Shown here piece after piece: positions 8,899 through 16,163 of a DNA stretch of 24,090 bases. The notes under the pieces were generated by a model, which saw only the letters and a list, made by a program, of their open reading frames with translations, ran no database searches and had not been told where the DNA came from. This stretch comes from JBFLVQ01 sp040758525 (GTDB taxonomy: Bacteria; Acidobacteriota; Blastocatellia; Chloracidobacteriales; JADJPF01). The stretch is taken from NCBI GenBank assembly GCA_040758525.1, contig JBFLVQ010000061.1, positions 1 to 24,090 of the forward strand. Direction: 5' to 3'. Positions within the stretch are counted from its first letter, which is position 1. Each line of letters starts with the position of its first letter. The position numbers and the translations under genes were made by a program.

Positions 8899-9378
8899 TC
8901 AATTGAGCTGAAATATTGTATCTACATCGGTTTCATGACGTATTTCGTCAACTGGATCACGACGTTGCTTGCCACGATAGAGCCGATTCGGACAGTTGAA
9001 CACCAAGCCAGGTTCATTACCGACATTCTGGTAGGCATGCACTACACCTTTAGGAACAATAATCGAACTAGGGTTGTCACTACCCATTACCAATGTTTGA
9101 CAATGGTAATAACTGGGTGAATCGGCGCGATTGTCCCATAAGTAGACTTTGAAGTTTGATGGTCCTAAAAAACAGAAATAGTCAGCCTGATCAGAATGTT
9201 CATGCGGTCCGCGTACGACACCTGGCAGCGTCAAAGAGACATAAGCCATCTGAGGGAGGAATTCCGATGACAGTTCATCGCTGCGAAAAAGTTCTGCCAG
9301 CCAACCACGCTCATCGTGGTATTTGATCAGCTTGCGTATCACCACACCGACGATTTCAGCTTCAATGAAATCAGCCAT
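8899..9378 (-). CDS. dTDP-4-dehydrorhamnose 3,5-epimerase-family cupin (RmlC-like)
   Basis: Small cupin sugar-nucleotide epimerase family protein of 159 residues. Classical RmlC is nearer 180, and short forms occur in SpsL-type spore-coat systems. RmlC epimerises C3 and C5 of dTDP-4-keto-6-deoxyglucose in the dTDP-L-rhamnose pathway. Visible features are DERGWLAELFR (22-32), RGPHEH (56-61, with His59 at the position of the catalytic-base His), IVPKGVVHAYQNVG (107-120) and NRLYRG near 131-136. The usual HYQ and downstream Lys context is altered, so it may be a mono-epimerase or an isomerase relative. Its ATG overlaps the rmlA-like stop codon by one base (TAATG), with its ribosome site AAGGAG inside the end of that gene. 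The two are translationally coupled, and the Oar-like receptor follows. Confidence 0.78.
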   Translation of the reverse strand: MADFIEAEIVGVVIRKLIKYHDERGWLAELFRSDELSSEFLPQMAYVSLTLPGVVRGPHEHSDQADYFCFLGPSNFKVYLWDNRADSPSYYHCQTLVMGSDNPSSIIVPKGVVHAYQNVGNEPGLVFNCPNRLYRGKQRRDPVDEIRHETDVDTIFQLN

Positions 9379-10121
9379 TAGCGATCATCTCCTTTCATTT
9401 GTCGTCGGCATTGCTCTGCTACTAAGCAGTTGGCGCGGTGCAGACTCTCAAATGTGCCAGCATCTGTCCACCATCCCTCCATTATCTCCCAAGTCATTTC
9501 CCCACGGGCAATATAGGTATTGTTAACATCGGTGATCTCAAGTTCGCCGCGTGCAGATGGCTTGAGTGTCTTGATGATTTCGAAGATAGAAGCATCATAA
9601 AAATAGATACCTGTGACGGCATAAGAGGAGGCGGGCTGTCGCGGTTTCTCTTCTATGCGTATAATGCGATCATCTTGGAAGACTGGCACACCGAATCGTT
9701 CTGGATCAGGTACTTCCTTAAGGAGAATCTTTGCCCCTGTGCCTTGATGACGGAAACGGCGTACCGATTCACTTAAACTACCCTCGATAATGTTGTCACC
9801 TAGAATCACACAGATCGGCTCACCATCAGCAAAAAATTCGGCTAGTCGTAGCGCATCGGCAATACCACCCTCACCCTCTTGATAGGTATAATTGAGATGG
9901 TGTAATCCTAGTTCGCTACCGTTGCCAAGTAGACGTAGAAAGTCGCCAGCACTTGAGCCGCCCGTGACAAGCATTATATCCTGTACGCCTGCCTCGATAA
10001 GAGTCTGTAGTGGAAAGTAGATCATTGGCCGATCGTAGATCGGTAGTAGATGTTTGTTGGTTACACGTGTGAGCGGCAAGAGTCTGGTACCCAGGCCGCC
10101 TGCCAGTACTACTCCTTTCAC
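9378..10121 (-). CDS. Glucose-1-phosphate thymidylyltransferase, short form (RmlA-like)
   Basis: Nucleotidyltransferase that would make dTDP-glucose (or another NDP-sugar) from sugar 1-phosphate and dTTP in the cytoplasm. The signature GGLGTRLLPLT spans 8-18 with Lys23 downstream. LGDN at 108-111 supplies the metal-binding Asp109, EEKP is at 157-160, and WWTDAGT is at 217-223 with Asp220. At 247 residues it is shorter than the roughly 290-residue RmlA and matches the short SpsI-type forms. The start is GTG at 10121, preceded by CAGGAG with 7 bases spacing. It heads a cluster with the rmlC-like gene (1-bp overlap) and the receptor. A possible promoter, TGGACA (10178-10183) and TAGTAT (10153-10158) on the minus strand, has a long 19-bp spacer and is weak. 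Confidence 0.87.
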   Translation of the reverse strand: MKGVVLAGGLGTRLLPLTRVTNKHLLPIYDRPMIYFPLQTLIEAGVQDIMLVTGGSSAGDFLRLLGNGSELGLHHLNYTYQEGEGGIADALRLAEFFADGEPICVILGDNIIEGSLSESVRRFRHQGTGAKILLKEVPDPERFGVPVFQDDRIIRIEEKPRQPASSYAVTGIYFYDASIFEIIKTLKPSARGELEITDVNNTYIARGEMTWEIMEGWWTDAGTFESLHRANCLVAEQCRRQMKGDDR

Positions 10122-10234
10122 CGTTACGCTCCTGTATAGAGGATTGAACTCAATACTAAACCATTATTGCCGCGCGCTGTCCAGCCTCTTCACCTGTAGC
10201 GTAAACCAAGATAATAGTTTGTAGAAAAGATCTT

Positions 10235-10277
10235 AAGAATATAAAGAGGACACAGAAGATCTACTTGCAGTGTCCTC
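10235..10277 (-). terminator. Terminator after the Asp-box propeller gene
   Basis: GAGGACAC (10246-10253) and GTGTCCTC (10270-10277) form an 8-bp stem, with a possible inner AAG/CTT extension. Read on the minus strand, the hairpin is followed by TTTATATTCTT. It lies 38 bp beyond the stop of the propeller gene, which makes it a reasonable intrinsic terminator separating that gene from rmlA. Confidence 0.6.
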
Positions 10278-10314
10278 GATACGTTCTCTAGCAATATTCT
10301 CTCAAGTTTAGAGC

Positions 10315-11433
10315 CTATCTCATTACCTTGGTTGCGAATACTACATTTGCCTTAGCAGTAATGCTAATCCAAGAGAAAAAGATCGCATCTGTGTTTCCAG
10401 TGCCAGAGACTCCAAAGGAAAAATTTGAGTTGGTTGATAACTTTGACTTCGGCGCAAAAGTTAAACCACCATCTTGCGAACTGGTGGAAAATATTGTGCG
10501 TGGTTTAACACCTTCTTGCCAAGCAATAAATAGTTTTCCTGTCGTATCTACTACAATGGCAGAAAAACTTCCTCCAATACTATCTGGAATCTCTATTGGT
10601 GAGACAAATGTCTTACCTAGATCCGCTGATTTAGTAATTTTAATACTATTTCCTGAACTGAACGCCACGTAGATGGTATCTTGATTGTCTATTGTAGCTT
10701 GAGGGTTGGAAAAGATATTGTTACTTTCCGCGATCGCTTGGGGGGTACTAAAATCCTGACCATTGTTAGATTTAACAAGGTAAGTGATACCACTTTCGGC
10801 ATCTCCATAGAACAGATAGACATTTCTTTGAGAATCAAAAAGTATCGTTGTTCCGATGGCAAACTCATCATTGCCAGAGACTAGTTTAGGTGCAGAAAAA
10901 CTGCTTGCTCCATCACTAGAAGTAACTGCAAAAAGACCTGTCTGTTGAGCGTCGAAGGAAAAATAGCTGATGAAGATATTACTACTAGAGTCTATATTTA
11001 TATTGGGTGCTTGAGCCGTCTGACCGGGTAAAGAGACCGTCTTAGAAGTGGAAAAGCTACTACCACGATCGGTTGATTTACTAATATGTATTGCTCGTCC
11101 CTGTTTAGTTATCTCTGACCAGACTACAAAGATATTACCATTAGGATCAGTTGCCACATCAGGGGAGAATGCATCTTCCGTGAGTGAGGAGACCTGCACC
11201 TGTTTTGTATAAGTAAGACCATTATTTGATGATTGCTGGTAGAAAACACCTGACTTTTTCCCACGCTGGTTATTATCATAAACAACGTGCAAGGTATTTG
11301 CCGAGTCTAGCCTGATTTTACTATTAGACTTAGTACCTTTTATTTTGCTGATTTTTTGAATGTTTTGGCCATAGATGGTTAATGGGGCGACCAATGGTAA
11401 ACACAAGCCAGCAATAAGCATTAATATTCTCAT
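10315..11433 (-). CDS. Secreted Asp-box (BNR) beta-propeller protein, sialidase-like fold
   Basis: An exported protein of 372 residues with a short hydrophobic signal peptide (RILMLIAGLCLPLVAPL) ending near residue 20-25. The mature part carries six Asp-box-like repeats of the S-x-D/N-x-G-x-x-F/Y type: SSNNGLTY (about 68), STDRGSSF (120), SSDGASSF (172), SNNGQDF (222), SADLGKTF (269) and SQDGGLTF (319). They recur about every 50 residues, as in a six-bladed propeller. This fold occurs in sialidases and other glycan-binding or glycan-cleaving proteins. I do not see a clear arginine triad or FRIP motif, so enzyme activity is not claimed. The frame opens with a TTG at 11442, but AAGGAGG sits 9 bases before the ATG at 11433, which decides the start. 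It stands alone, divergent from rmlB. Confidence 0.8.
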   Translation of the reverse strand: MRILMLIAGLCLPLVAPLTIYGQNIQKISKIKGTKSNSKIRLDSANTLHVVYDNNQRGKKSGVFYQQSSNNGLTYTKQVQVSSLTEDAFSPDVATDPNGNIFVVWSEITKQGRAIHISKSTDRGSSFSTSKTVSLPGQTAQAPNINIDSSSNIFISYFSFDAQQTGLFAVTSSDGASSFSAPKLVSGNDEFAIGTTILFDSQRNVYLFYGDAESGITYLVKSNNGQDFSTPQAIAESNNIFSNPQATIDNQDTIYVAFSSGNSIKITKSADLGKTFVSPIEIPDSIGGSFSAIVVDTTGKLFIAWQEGVKPRTIFSTSSQDGGLTFAPKSKLSTNSNFSFGVSGTGNTDAIFFSWISITAKANVVFATKVMR

Positions 11434-11516
11434 TGCAACCAACCTCCTTAATTTTCTACAGAATTACCAACTATAGGGTTTAATTAGAGCCACAATCTCT
11501 ACCTGCATACTCGACC

Positions 11517-11546
11517 GTGACTTTATTGCCAAAAGCGTTCTATACT
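11517..11546 (+). promoter_or_regulatory. Candidate sigma70-type promoter of rmlB
   Basis: GTGACT (11517-11522) and TATACT (11541-11546) are separated by 18 bp and stand 38 bp before the rmlB start codon. The -10 hexamer is one base off consensus and the -35 two bases off. The ribosome site AAAAGGAG follows just before the ATG. Confidence 0.45.
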
Positions 11547-11584
11547 CTTGCTTTTGTCGATCACTTGTCATTAAAAGGAGACCT

Positions 11585-12559
11585 ATGAAAATAGTTGTCA
11601 CCGGGGGGGCCGGTTTTATTGGCGCCAATTTTATACGCCTGCTGCTTACTTGTTATCCTGAGCATGAGGTGATCAATTTCGACAAACTGACCTATGCCGG
11701 TAATATCGATAATCTCGCCGATTTTGCTACTCATCCTCGCTATCGCTTTGTACAGGGTGACATCTGTGCACCCATAGAAGTGATGGAAACGTTAACAGGA
11801 GTAGATGCAATCGTAAATTTCGCTGCCGAATCCCATGTTGATCGTAGCATTGTTGCTGCTGCTCCTTTTGTCACTACCAATGTATTAGGCGTACAAGTAC
11901 TGCTCGATTGTGCGCGTGCTGCTGGGGTAGCGCGGTTTTTACAGATCTCCACTGATGAAGTAGGGGGAAGCCTACCAACAGGTGTTTATCTACACGAAGA
12001 TTCTCCGCTTGCCCCCGCTAGCCCATATGCTGCTAGCAAAGCAGCAGCAGAACACTTAGTTTATGCTGCCCATCATACACATGGCTTGGATGTTGTAATT
12101 ACACGCACTTCAAACAACTATGGTCCTTATCAATTTCCTGAAAAACTCCTACCATTGATGATTGCCAATGCCATCGAGTTCAAACCTTTGCCAATTTATG
12201 GCGATGGTCTTAATGTGCGCGACTGGATCTATGTCGAGGACAATTGCCGCGCCGTTTATCAAGTGCTTATACATGGCCGTGCCGGTGAGATCTACAATAT
12301 CGGCGCGCGTTGCGAACGTACCAATCTTGCTCTAGTAAAAGAGGTACTGGATATTATTGGGCGACCACATAGTCTTATTACTTATGTTGCCGACCGGCCT
12401 GGCCATGATCGTCGCTATGGTATAGATCCTTCAAAGATCGAACAAGAACTCAGTTGGCAACCACAGGTCGATCTTTCTGAAGGCTTGCGCCGCACGGTGC
12501 AATGGTATACAAGCAATCAAGAATGGATCGTATGCTCCCGCAATCGTGTAAGTAGTTAG
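11585..12559 (+). CDS. rmlB: dTDP-glucose 4,6-dehydratase
   Basis: Cytoplasmic NAD-dependent dehydratase that converts dTDP-glucose to dTDP-4-keto-6-deoxyglucose, the second step of dTDP-rhamnose and related sugar synthesis. GGAGFIG (7-13) binds NAD. FDKLTYAGNIDNL (32-44), NFAAESHVDRSI (78-89) and TRTSNNYGPYQFPEKLLP (173-190) are classic RmlB motifs. The active site has Thr123-Asp124-Glu125 and Tyr148-x3-Lys152. One oddity is that the usual DEVYG is DEVGG here, with Gly127 in place of Tyr. The length is 324 residues against 340-360 for many RmlB proteins. The gene is monocistronic, with opposing genes on both sides. Its partners rmlA and rmlC lie 1.5 kb upstream on the other strand, and rmlD is not in the window. 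Confidence 0.9.
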   Translation: MKIVVTGGAGFIGANFIRLLLTCYPEHEVINFDKLTYAGNIDNLADFATHPRYRFVQGDICAPIEVMETLTGVDAIVNFAAESHVDRSIVAAAPFVTTNVLGVQVLLDCARAAGVARFLQISTDEVGGSLPTGVYLHEDSPLAPASPYAASKAAAEHLVYAAHHTHGLDVVITRTSNNYGPYQFPEKLLPLMIANAIEFKPLPIYGDGLNVRDWIYVEDNCRAVYQVLIHGRAGEIYNIGARCERTNLALVKEVLDIIGRPHSLITYVADRPGHDRRYGIDPSKIEQELSWQPQVDLSEGLRRTVQWYTSNQEWIVCSRNRVSS

Positions 12560-12749
12560 CCAACCCTTGTGATAAGTGATTTAGGAAAATCGACGATGCC
12601 TAGTGCAAATATAGTGCCGTTATGGATTCACAATGGATAAGTAATAATAGAATGGTTTAGCCTATAGAGTAGGAATTTATCAATATTGTAATAAGAAATT
12701 CTAATACCATTTCGTGTAGTTGATTACTGAAAAGGTTGTTTAATCTCTT
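12560..12749. other. Intergenic spacer without a recognisable gene
   Basis: AT-rich convergent spacer between rmlB and the GT2 gene. It holds only a weak inverted repeat (GAATTT at 12673-12678 and AAATTC at 12696-12701) with an AT-rich loop. I see no convincing terminator, small ORF or RNA gene. Confidence 0.5.
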
Positions 12750-13982
12750 CTATACATGCTGACTCGATTGAGGTGTTACTAGTGGGGTTGGCAAGCTACT
12801 CTCTGTCTCTGGTTGCAAGCGGGTGATAAGGAAGCCAGTAAAACGCAACAGCAGTCCCAGTCCGATCAATTGCATTCCTGTAAGCACAGTCATACCGCCA
12901 AAGATAATATAAGACCAGTGTGCTGTCACTGTACCAGTAGTAATATATTGAATAATATTGCCTAGATTAATAGTCAATCCCAAGATAATGGCTGCCGTGC
13001 CCCATATCAGTACGCTATGTTGAGAGAAGAGCCTGCCCAATATATAGTTGATGAAACTACGGCTAGATCTACGATATCCGGCAGCCTCTAGCATACGTTC
13101 GGCAATCTCGCCAATCGAGATAACATTAAGGCCACCCACGGCAAGCACCATAATGGTTATCAGGCGATAGATCATCCATTCTTCCAAGCGATGGTGGCGT
13201 AGATAAAACTCTACCGGATAGAGGCTGTAGAGCCCCGCAATCAGTAATAACAGCCAGCCTAACAGACCAATCAACTTACGCGGTCGGTAGCTAAGCGAGA
13301 TATCTAGAATTACATTGAGAAAGCGTAATCCATCACGCACTACACTTAACTTTGAGCGGCCCTCGCGCTCTTCATAAGGCATAGGGATCTCGACGATCTT
13401 AAGATCAGGATCGAGTACCGCTTTACAACTCATTGCTGGAGTAAAGTGTAGTCCATTGGGTAAGGGATAGAGTTTATCGAGCGCACGCCGTCTTATGATA
13501 CGCATTCCGCTAGCTGTGTCAGTAATCAGTGTATTGGCAATCAAGCTCATTATGATTGCATAGACTCGGTTGCCTACTCGCCGTACACGTGGCATTTTAC
13601 TCTCTTTATGTAAGCGTGAACCCAACACAATATCGGCTTGCTGGCGGATCATCTCCTGACACATCAGGATAAAGGTGCGTGGATCGCAGGTACCATCAGC
13701 ATCTAAAAAACCTACAATATCGCCTTTGCCAGTAGCAAATCCTAATTTGAGAGCAGCACCATAGCCACGATTGTGTTGGTAAGCAATTAGCTTGATATCT
13801 GGGTAACCAGCAGCAATCTCAGCGGTACGATCAGAGCTTCCATCACTTACTACAATTACCTCGACCCAATCCAACTGAGCTTCAAGTCGTAACGCTTCCC
13901 GCACCGCCAAACAGCGCTCAATTATCGACGCAATCGACGCCTCTTCATTGTATGCTGGAATAACGATCGATAGAGAAGGCAT
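12750..13982 (-). CDS. Membrane GT2 glycosyltransferase (dolichyl-phosphate mannosyltransferase-like)
   Basis: Inverting GT-A glycosyltransferase of family GT2 with a C-terminal membrane domain, 410 residues. The catalytic domain opens with SIVIPAYNEE (5-14) and has VVSDGSSDRT (44-53), the metal-binding DAD at 94-96 and GSRLHKES further on. DPMS-like features include the HNRGYGAALKLG stretch (70-81). From about residue 235 there are four hydrophobic segments (near 238-257, 272-293, 320-340 and 350-375), so it is an inner-membrane enzyme. It probably transfers a sugar to a polyprenyl-phosphate carrier or glycolipid. It starts 12 bp after the rmd-like stop, with AAAGGAGG as ribosome site. It is the last gene of the gmd-rmd-GT2 operon, so a GDP-sugar donor is plausible but unproven. 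Confidence 0.87.
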   Translation of the reverse strand: MPSLSIVIPAYNEEASIASIIERCLAVREALRLEAQLDWVEVIVVSDGSSDRTAEIAAGYPDIKLIAYQHNRGYGAALKLGFATGKGDIVGFLDADGTCDPRTFILMCQEMIRQQADIVLGSRLHKESKMPRVRRVGNRVYAIIMSLIANTLITDTASGMRIIRRRALDKLYPLPNGLHFTPAMSCKAVLDPDLKIVEIPMPYEEREGRSKLSVVRDGLRFLNVILDISLSYRPRKLIGLLGWLLLLIAGLYSLYPVEFYLRHHRLEEWMIYRLITIMVLAVGGLNVISIGEIAERMLEAAGYRRSSRSFINYILGRLFSQHSVLIWGTAAIILGLTINLGNIIQYITTGTVTAHWSYIIFGGMTVLTGMQLIGLGLLLRFTGFLITRLQPETESSLPTPLVTPQSSQHV

Positions 13983-13994
13983 GCTTGGCCTCCT

Positions 13995-14987
13995 TTAACT
14001 ACGGCTCTGCCTGCTGGCTACTGCGGCGCGCTGTTCCTCATAGACGTCATATAATGTCTGGTCAAGGCTGTAGGTAGGTTGCCAGCCAGTGATCTCACGT
14101 AATTGACGGTTGTCACCAAAGAGTACAGGGATATCGAGCGGACGTAATCGCGCAGCGTCCACCTCAATATTGATCTTAATGCGTGCACGAGCACACAAAC
14201 GATCTAGAATTGTAGCAATCGATACAGGCTCGCCAGAACAGATATTATAGACTTTGCCTGCTTGACCAAGGTGCGCTAGCAATAGATAGGCATTCACAAC
14301 ATCGCGCACATCTGTGAAATCACGACGTGCTTCAAGATTACCAACTTTGATCAAGGGGGGGCGCAATCCCTCTTCTGCTTCTACTAGCTGACGTGCAAAG
14401 GCAGGAACAACGAAGCCTAGTGACTGCCCTGGGCCAATATGGTTAAAGGCCCGTGTTACGATCACACGCATACTATAGCCATAGAAGTAACTGAGCGCAG
14501 TAATCTCTTGTGCAGCTTTACTGGCTGCATAAGCATTATCAGGATGTATTGGCTCATCCTCACGTATTGGTAATGAGTTGTTGGGAACACTGCCATAGAC
14601 CTGTGCCGAACTGGTAATCAGTACGGTCGGGTCATACTGTGGAACAGCACGCGCACGCCATAATTCATGCATTAATGCCAACGTCCCCATCACATTGGTA
14701 TGAAAAGTTGTATGTGGATCGGAGTTGGCGGTAGGCACATGACTTTGCGCAGCTAAGTGAAAGACAACCTGAGGGCGAAAACGGGTAATAATTGGTCCCA
14801 GCGCGGCTGCATTAGTGATCTCTACAGCATTGCAAACCTCAAGAGCAGCGCGCTCTTCCTTAGACAATAAGGGAAAGACCGGTTCGACTGTATGTGTTAA
14901 TGCTACCACTTGCTCACCAGTATCAAGTAAGTAGCGGATCATATGCTGTCCAACAAAACCGTCTGCGCCTGTAACTAATATGCTCAC
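13995..14987 (-). CDS. rmd: GDP-6-deoxy-D-mannose (GDP-4-keto-6-deoxymannose) reductase, Rmd-like
   Basis: Extended SDR enzyme, 330 residues, that would reduce GDP-4-keto-6-deoxy-D-mannose to GDP-D-rhamnose. GADGFVG (7-13) binds the nucleotide. SSAQVYGS (126-133) holds the active-site Ser, and Tyr153-x3-Lys157 (YAASK) is the catalytic pair. FNHIGPGQ followed by VGNLEARRDFTDVRDVV is strongly typical of Rmd. The start is GTG, overlapping the gmd stop by four bases (GTGA), so the two enzymes of this pathway are translationally coupled. An alternative is another 4-keto reductase of the same family, but the direct partnership with gmd makes Rmd by far the best call. Confidence 0.85.
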   Translation of the reverse strand: MSILVTGADGFVGQHMIRYLLDTGEQVVALTHTVEPVFPLLSKEERAALEVCNAVEITNAAALGPIITRFRPQVVFHLAAQSHVPTANSDPHTTFHTNVMGTLALMHELWRARAVPQYDPTVLITSSAQVYGSVPNNSLPIREDEPIHPDNAYAASKAAQEITALSYFYGYSMRVIVTRAFNHIGPGQSLGFVVPAFARQLVEAEEGLRPPLIKVGNLEARRDFTDVRDVVNAYLLLAHLGQAGKVYNICSGEPVSIATILDRLCARARIKINIEVDAARLRPLDIPVLFGDNRQLREITGWQPTYSLDQTLYDVYEEQRAAVASRQSRS

Positions 14988-15961
14988 ACGAGCTTTCCTT
15001 TCCAGCGTTTCAGATCAGCCTCGACCATCATCTCGATCAGTTGGCGAAAGTTAACACGTGGCTGCCAGCCTAATATCTTATGTGCACGACTGGCATCACC
15101 CATTAACAGATCAACTTCGGCTGGACGCATAAAACGCTCGTCTTGCACAATATAGTCGCGGTAATCTAGGCCTATATAGTTAAAAGCGATCTCGACAAGT
15201 TCACGTACCGAGTGGGTCTCGCCACTAGCAATGACAAAATCGCTTGGCTCGGGCTGCTGTAACATTAGCCACATTGCCTCAACATAATCACCGGCATAAC
15301 CCCAATCACGGCGCGCATCAAGATTGCCTATACGTAATTCTTTGCTGATGCCAAGTTTGATACGAGCTACCCCATCGCTAACCTTACGAGTAATAAATTC
15401 AAGTCCACGCCGTTCTGATTCGTGATTAAAGAGTATACCGGAGACAGCAAATAGGTTGTAGCTTTCACGATAATTGACGGTGATAAAGTGGCCATAACAC
15501 TTTGCCACTCCATAGGGTGAACGTGGATAAAAGGGGGTAAGCTCATTTTGTGGTGTCTCGCGGACTTTACCAAACATCTCTGAAGAGCTGGCTTGATAGA
15601 ACTTGATCTGGTCATCAACAATACGTATTGCCTCAAGTAGACGTGTAACGCCCAAAGCCGTGAACTCACTGGTAAGCACCGGTTGGTTCCAAGAGGTAGG
15701 GACAAAACTCTGTGCTGCGAGATTATAGATCTCTTGTGGACGTGCCTCTCGTAGCGCGCTGACAAGCGAGTTCTGATCAAGCAGGTCGCCTTGTACTAGG
15801 GTAATACGGGGAAGTATATGTTCGATACGTCCAAACCCTTCGGTTGATGAGCGACGTGTCATACCAAATACCTGATAGCCTTTCTCAAGGAGAAACTCTG
15901 CCAAGTAAGACCCGTCCTGTCCTGTCACACCGGTAATTAATACACGCCGTGGTTCGCTCAT
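14984..15961 (-). CDS. gmd: GDP-mannose 4,6-dehydratase
   Basis: Cytoplasmic NADP-dependent enzyme that converts GDP-D-mannose to GDP-4-keto-6-deoxy-D-mannose, the branch point to GDP-D-rhamnose, GDP-L-fucose and others. The N-terminus has ITGVTGQDGSYL (9-20), the hallmark of Gmd. TRRSS (35-39) is the NADP ribose/phosphate site. SSSEMFG (125-131), Tyr150-x3-Lys154 in RSPYGVAK, and LFNHESERRG followed by FITRKVS complete the signature. Length is 325 residues, normal for the family. The ribosome site AAGAGG is somewhat far from the ATG. It is the first gene of the operon and is followed by rmd, which argues for a D-rhamnose product; no fucose synthase is seen. Confidence 0.94.
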   Translation of the reverse strand: MSEPRRVLITGVTGQDGSYLAEFLLEKGYQVFGMTRRSSTEGFGRIEHILPRITLVQGDLLDQNSLVSALREARPQEIYNLAAQSFVPTSWNQPVLTSEFTALGVTRLLEAIRIVDDQIKFYQASSSEMFGKVRETPQNELTPFYPRSPYGVAKCYGHFITVNYRESYNLFAVSGILFNHESERRGLEFITRKVSDGVARIKLGISKELRIGNLDARRDWGYAGDYVEAMWLMLQQPEPSDFVIASGETHSVRELVEIAFNYIGLDYRDYIVQDERFMRPAEVDLLMGDASRAHKILGWQPRVNFRQLIEMMVEADLKRWKGKLV

Positions 15962-15994
15962 AAATATTATTGACCTCTTATTGTTATCAGCGAA

Positions 15995-16022
15995 AATATA
16001 GTATCAACCATTGTGTTGTCAA
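15995..16022 (-). promoter_or_regulatory. Sigma70-type promoter of the gmd-rmd-GT2 operon
   Basis: On the minus strand, TTGACA (16017-16022, a perfect -35) is followed 16 bp later by TATATT (15995-16000). Transcription would begin near 15988, giving a leader of under 30 bases before the gmd ATG. This is one of the best promoters visible in the window. Confidence 0.62.
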
Positions 16023-16055
16023 TGAAGAGATTAAGGTTGAGCACCGTGTCGGTTT

Positions 16056-16100
16056 GACGCCTCCCCTTGAGGCAGGGTATCCTCACCCTATGGCAGGGGC
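16056..16100 (+). other. GC-rich tandem hairpins in the pckA upstream region
   Basis: Two abutting small hairpins stand out against an AT-rich spacer. GCCTC/GAGGC (16059-16063 with 16069-16073) and AGGGT/ACCCT (16074-16078 with 16085-16089) meet with no gap. The alternative pairing GAGG (16069-16072) with CCTC (16081-16084) would exclude the first hairpin, and CCCCT (16063-16067) can pair with AGGGG (16095-16099). The element lies about 65 bp upstream of the pckA start. It could be a leader RNA element or a protein-binding site; I recognise no known riboswitch class. Confidence 0.35.
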
Positions 16101-16163
16101 TTTCGGAACTTAACATATAGACTAATAACAACCAAATTAATTGATATAACAAGGAGACTATTA

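Noticed and set aside
10328..10672. Plus-strand open frame of 114 codons opposite the propeller gene
   Set aside because: It is antisense to a well-supported gene with signal peptide and repeats, and shows no domain or ribosome site.
11434..11442. TTG start for the Asp-box propeller protein
   Set aside because: It directly abuts AAGGAGG with no spacing; the ATG at 11433 is 9 bases from that site.
12673..12701. AT-rich inverted repeat as terminator between rmlB and GT2
   Set aside because: Only six paired bases with a 17-base loop and no following T-run on either strand.
15367..15780. Alternative-frame open stretch inside gmd
   Set aside because: The gmd frame carries all catalytic motifs; the alternative has none.
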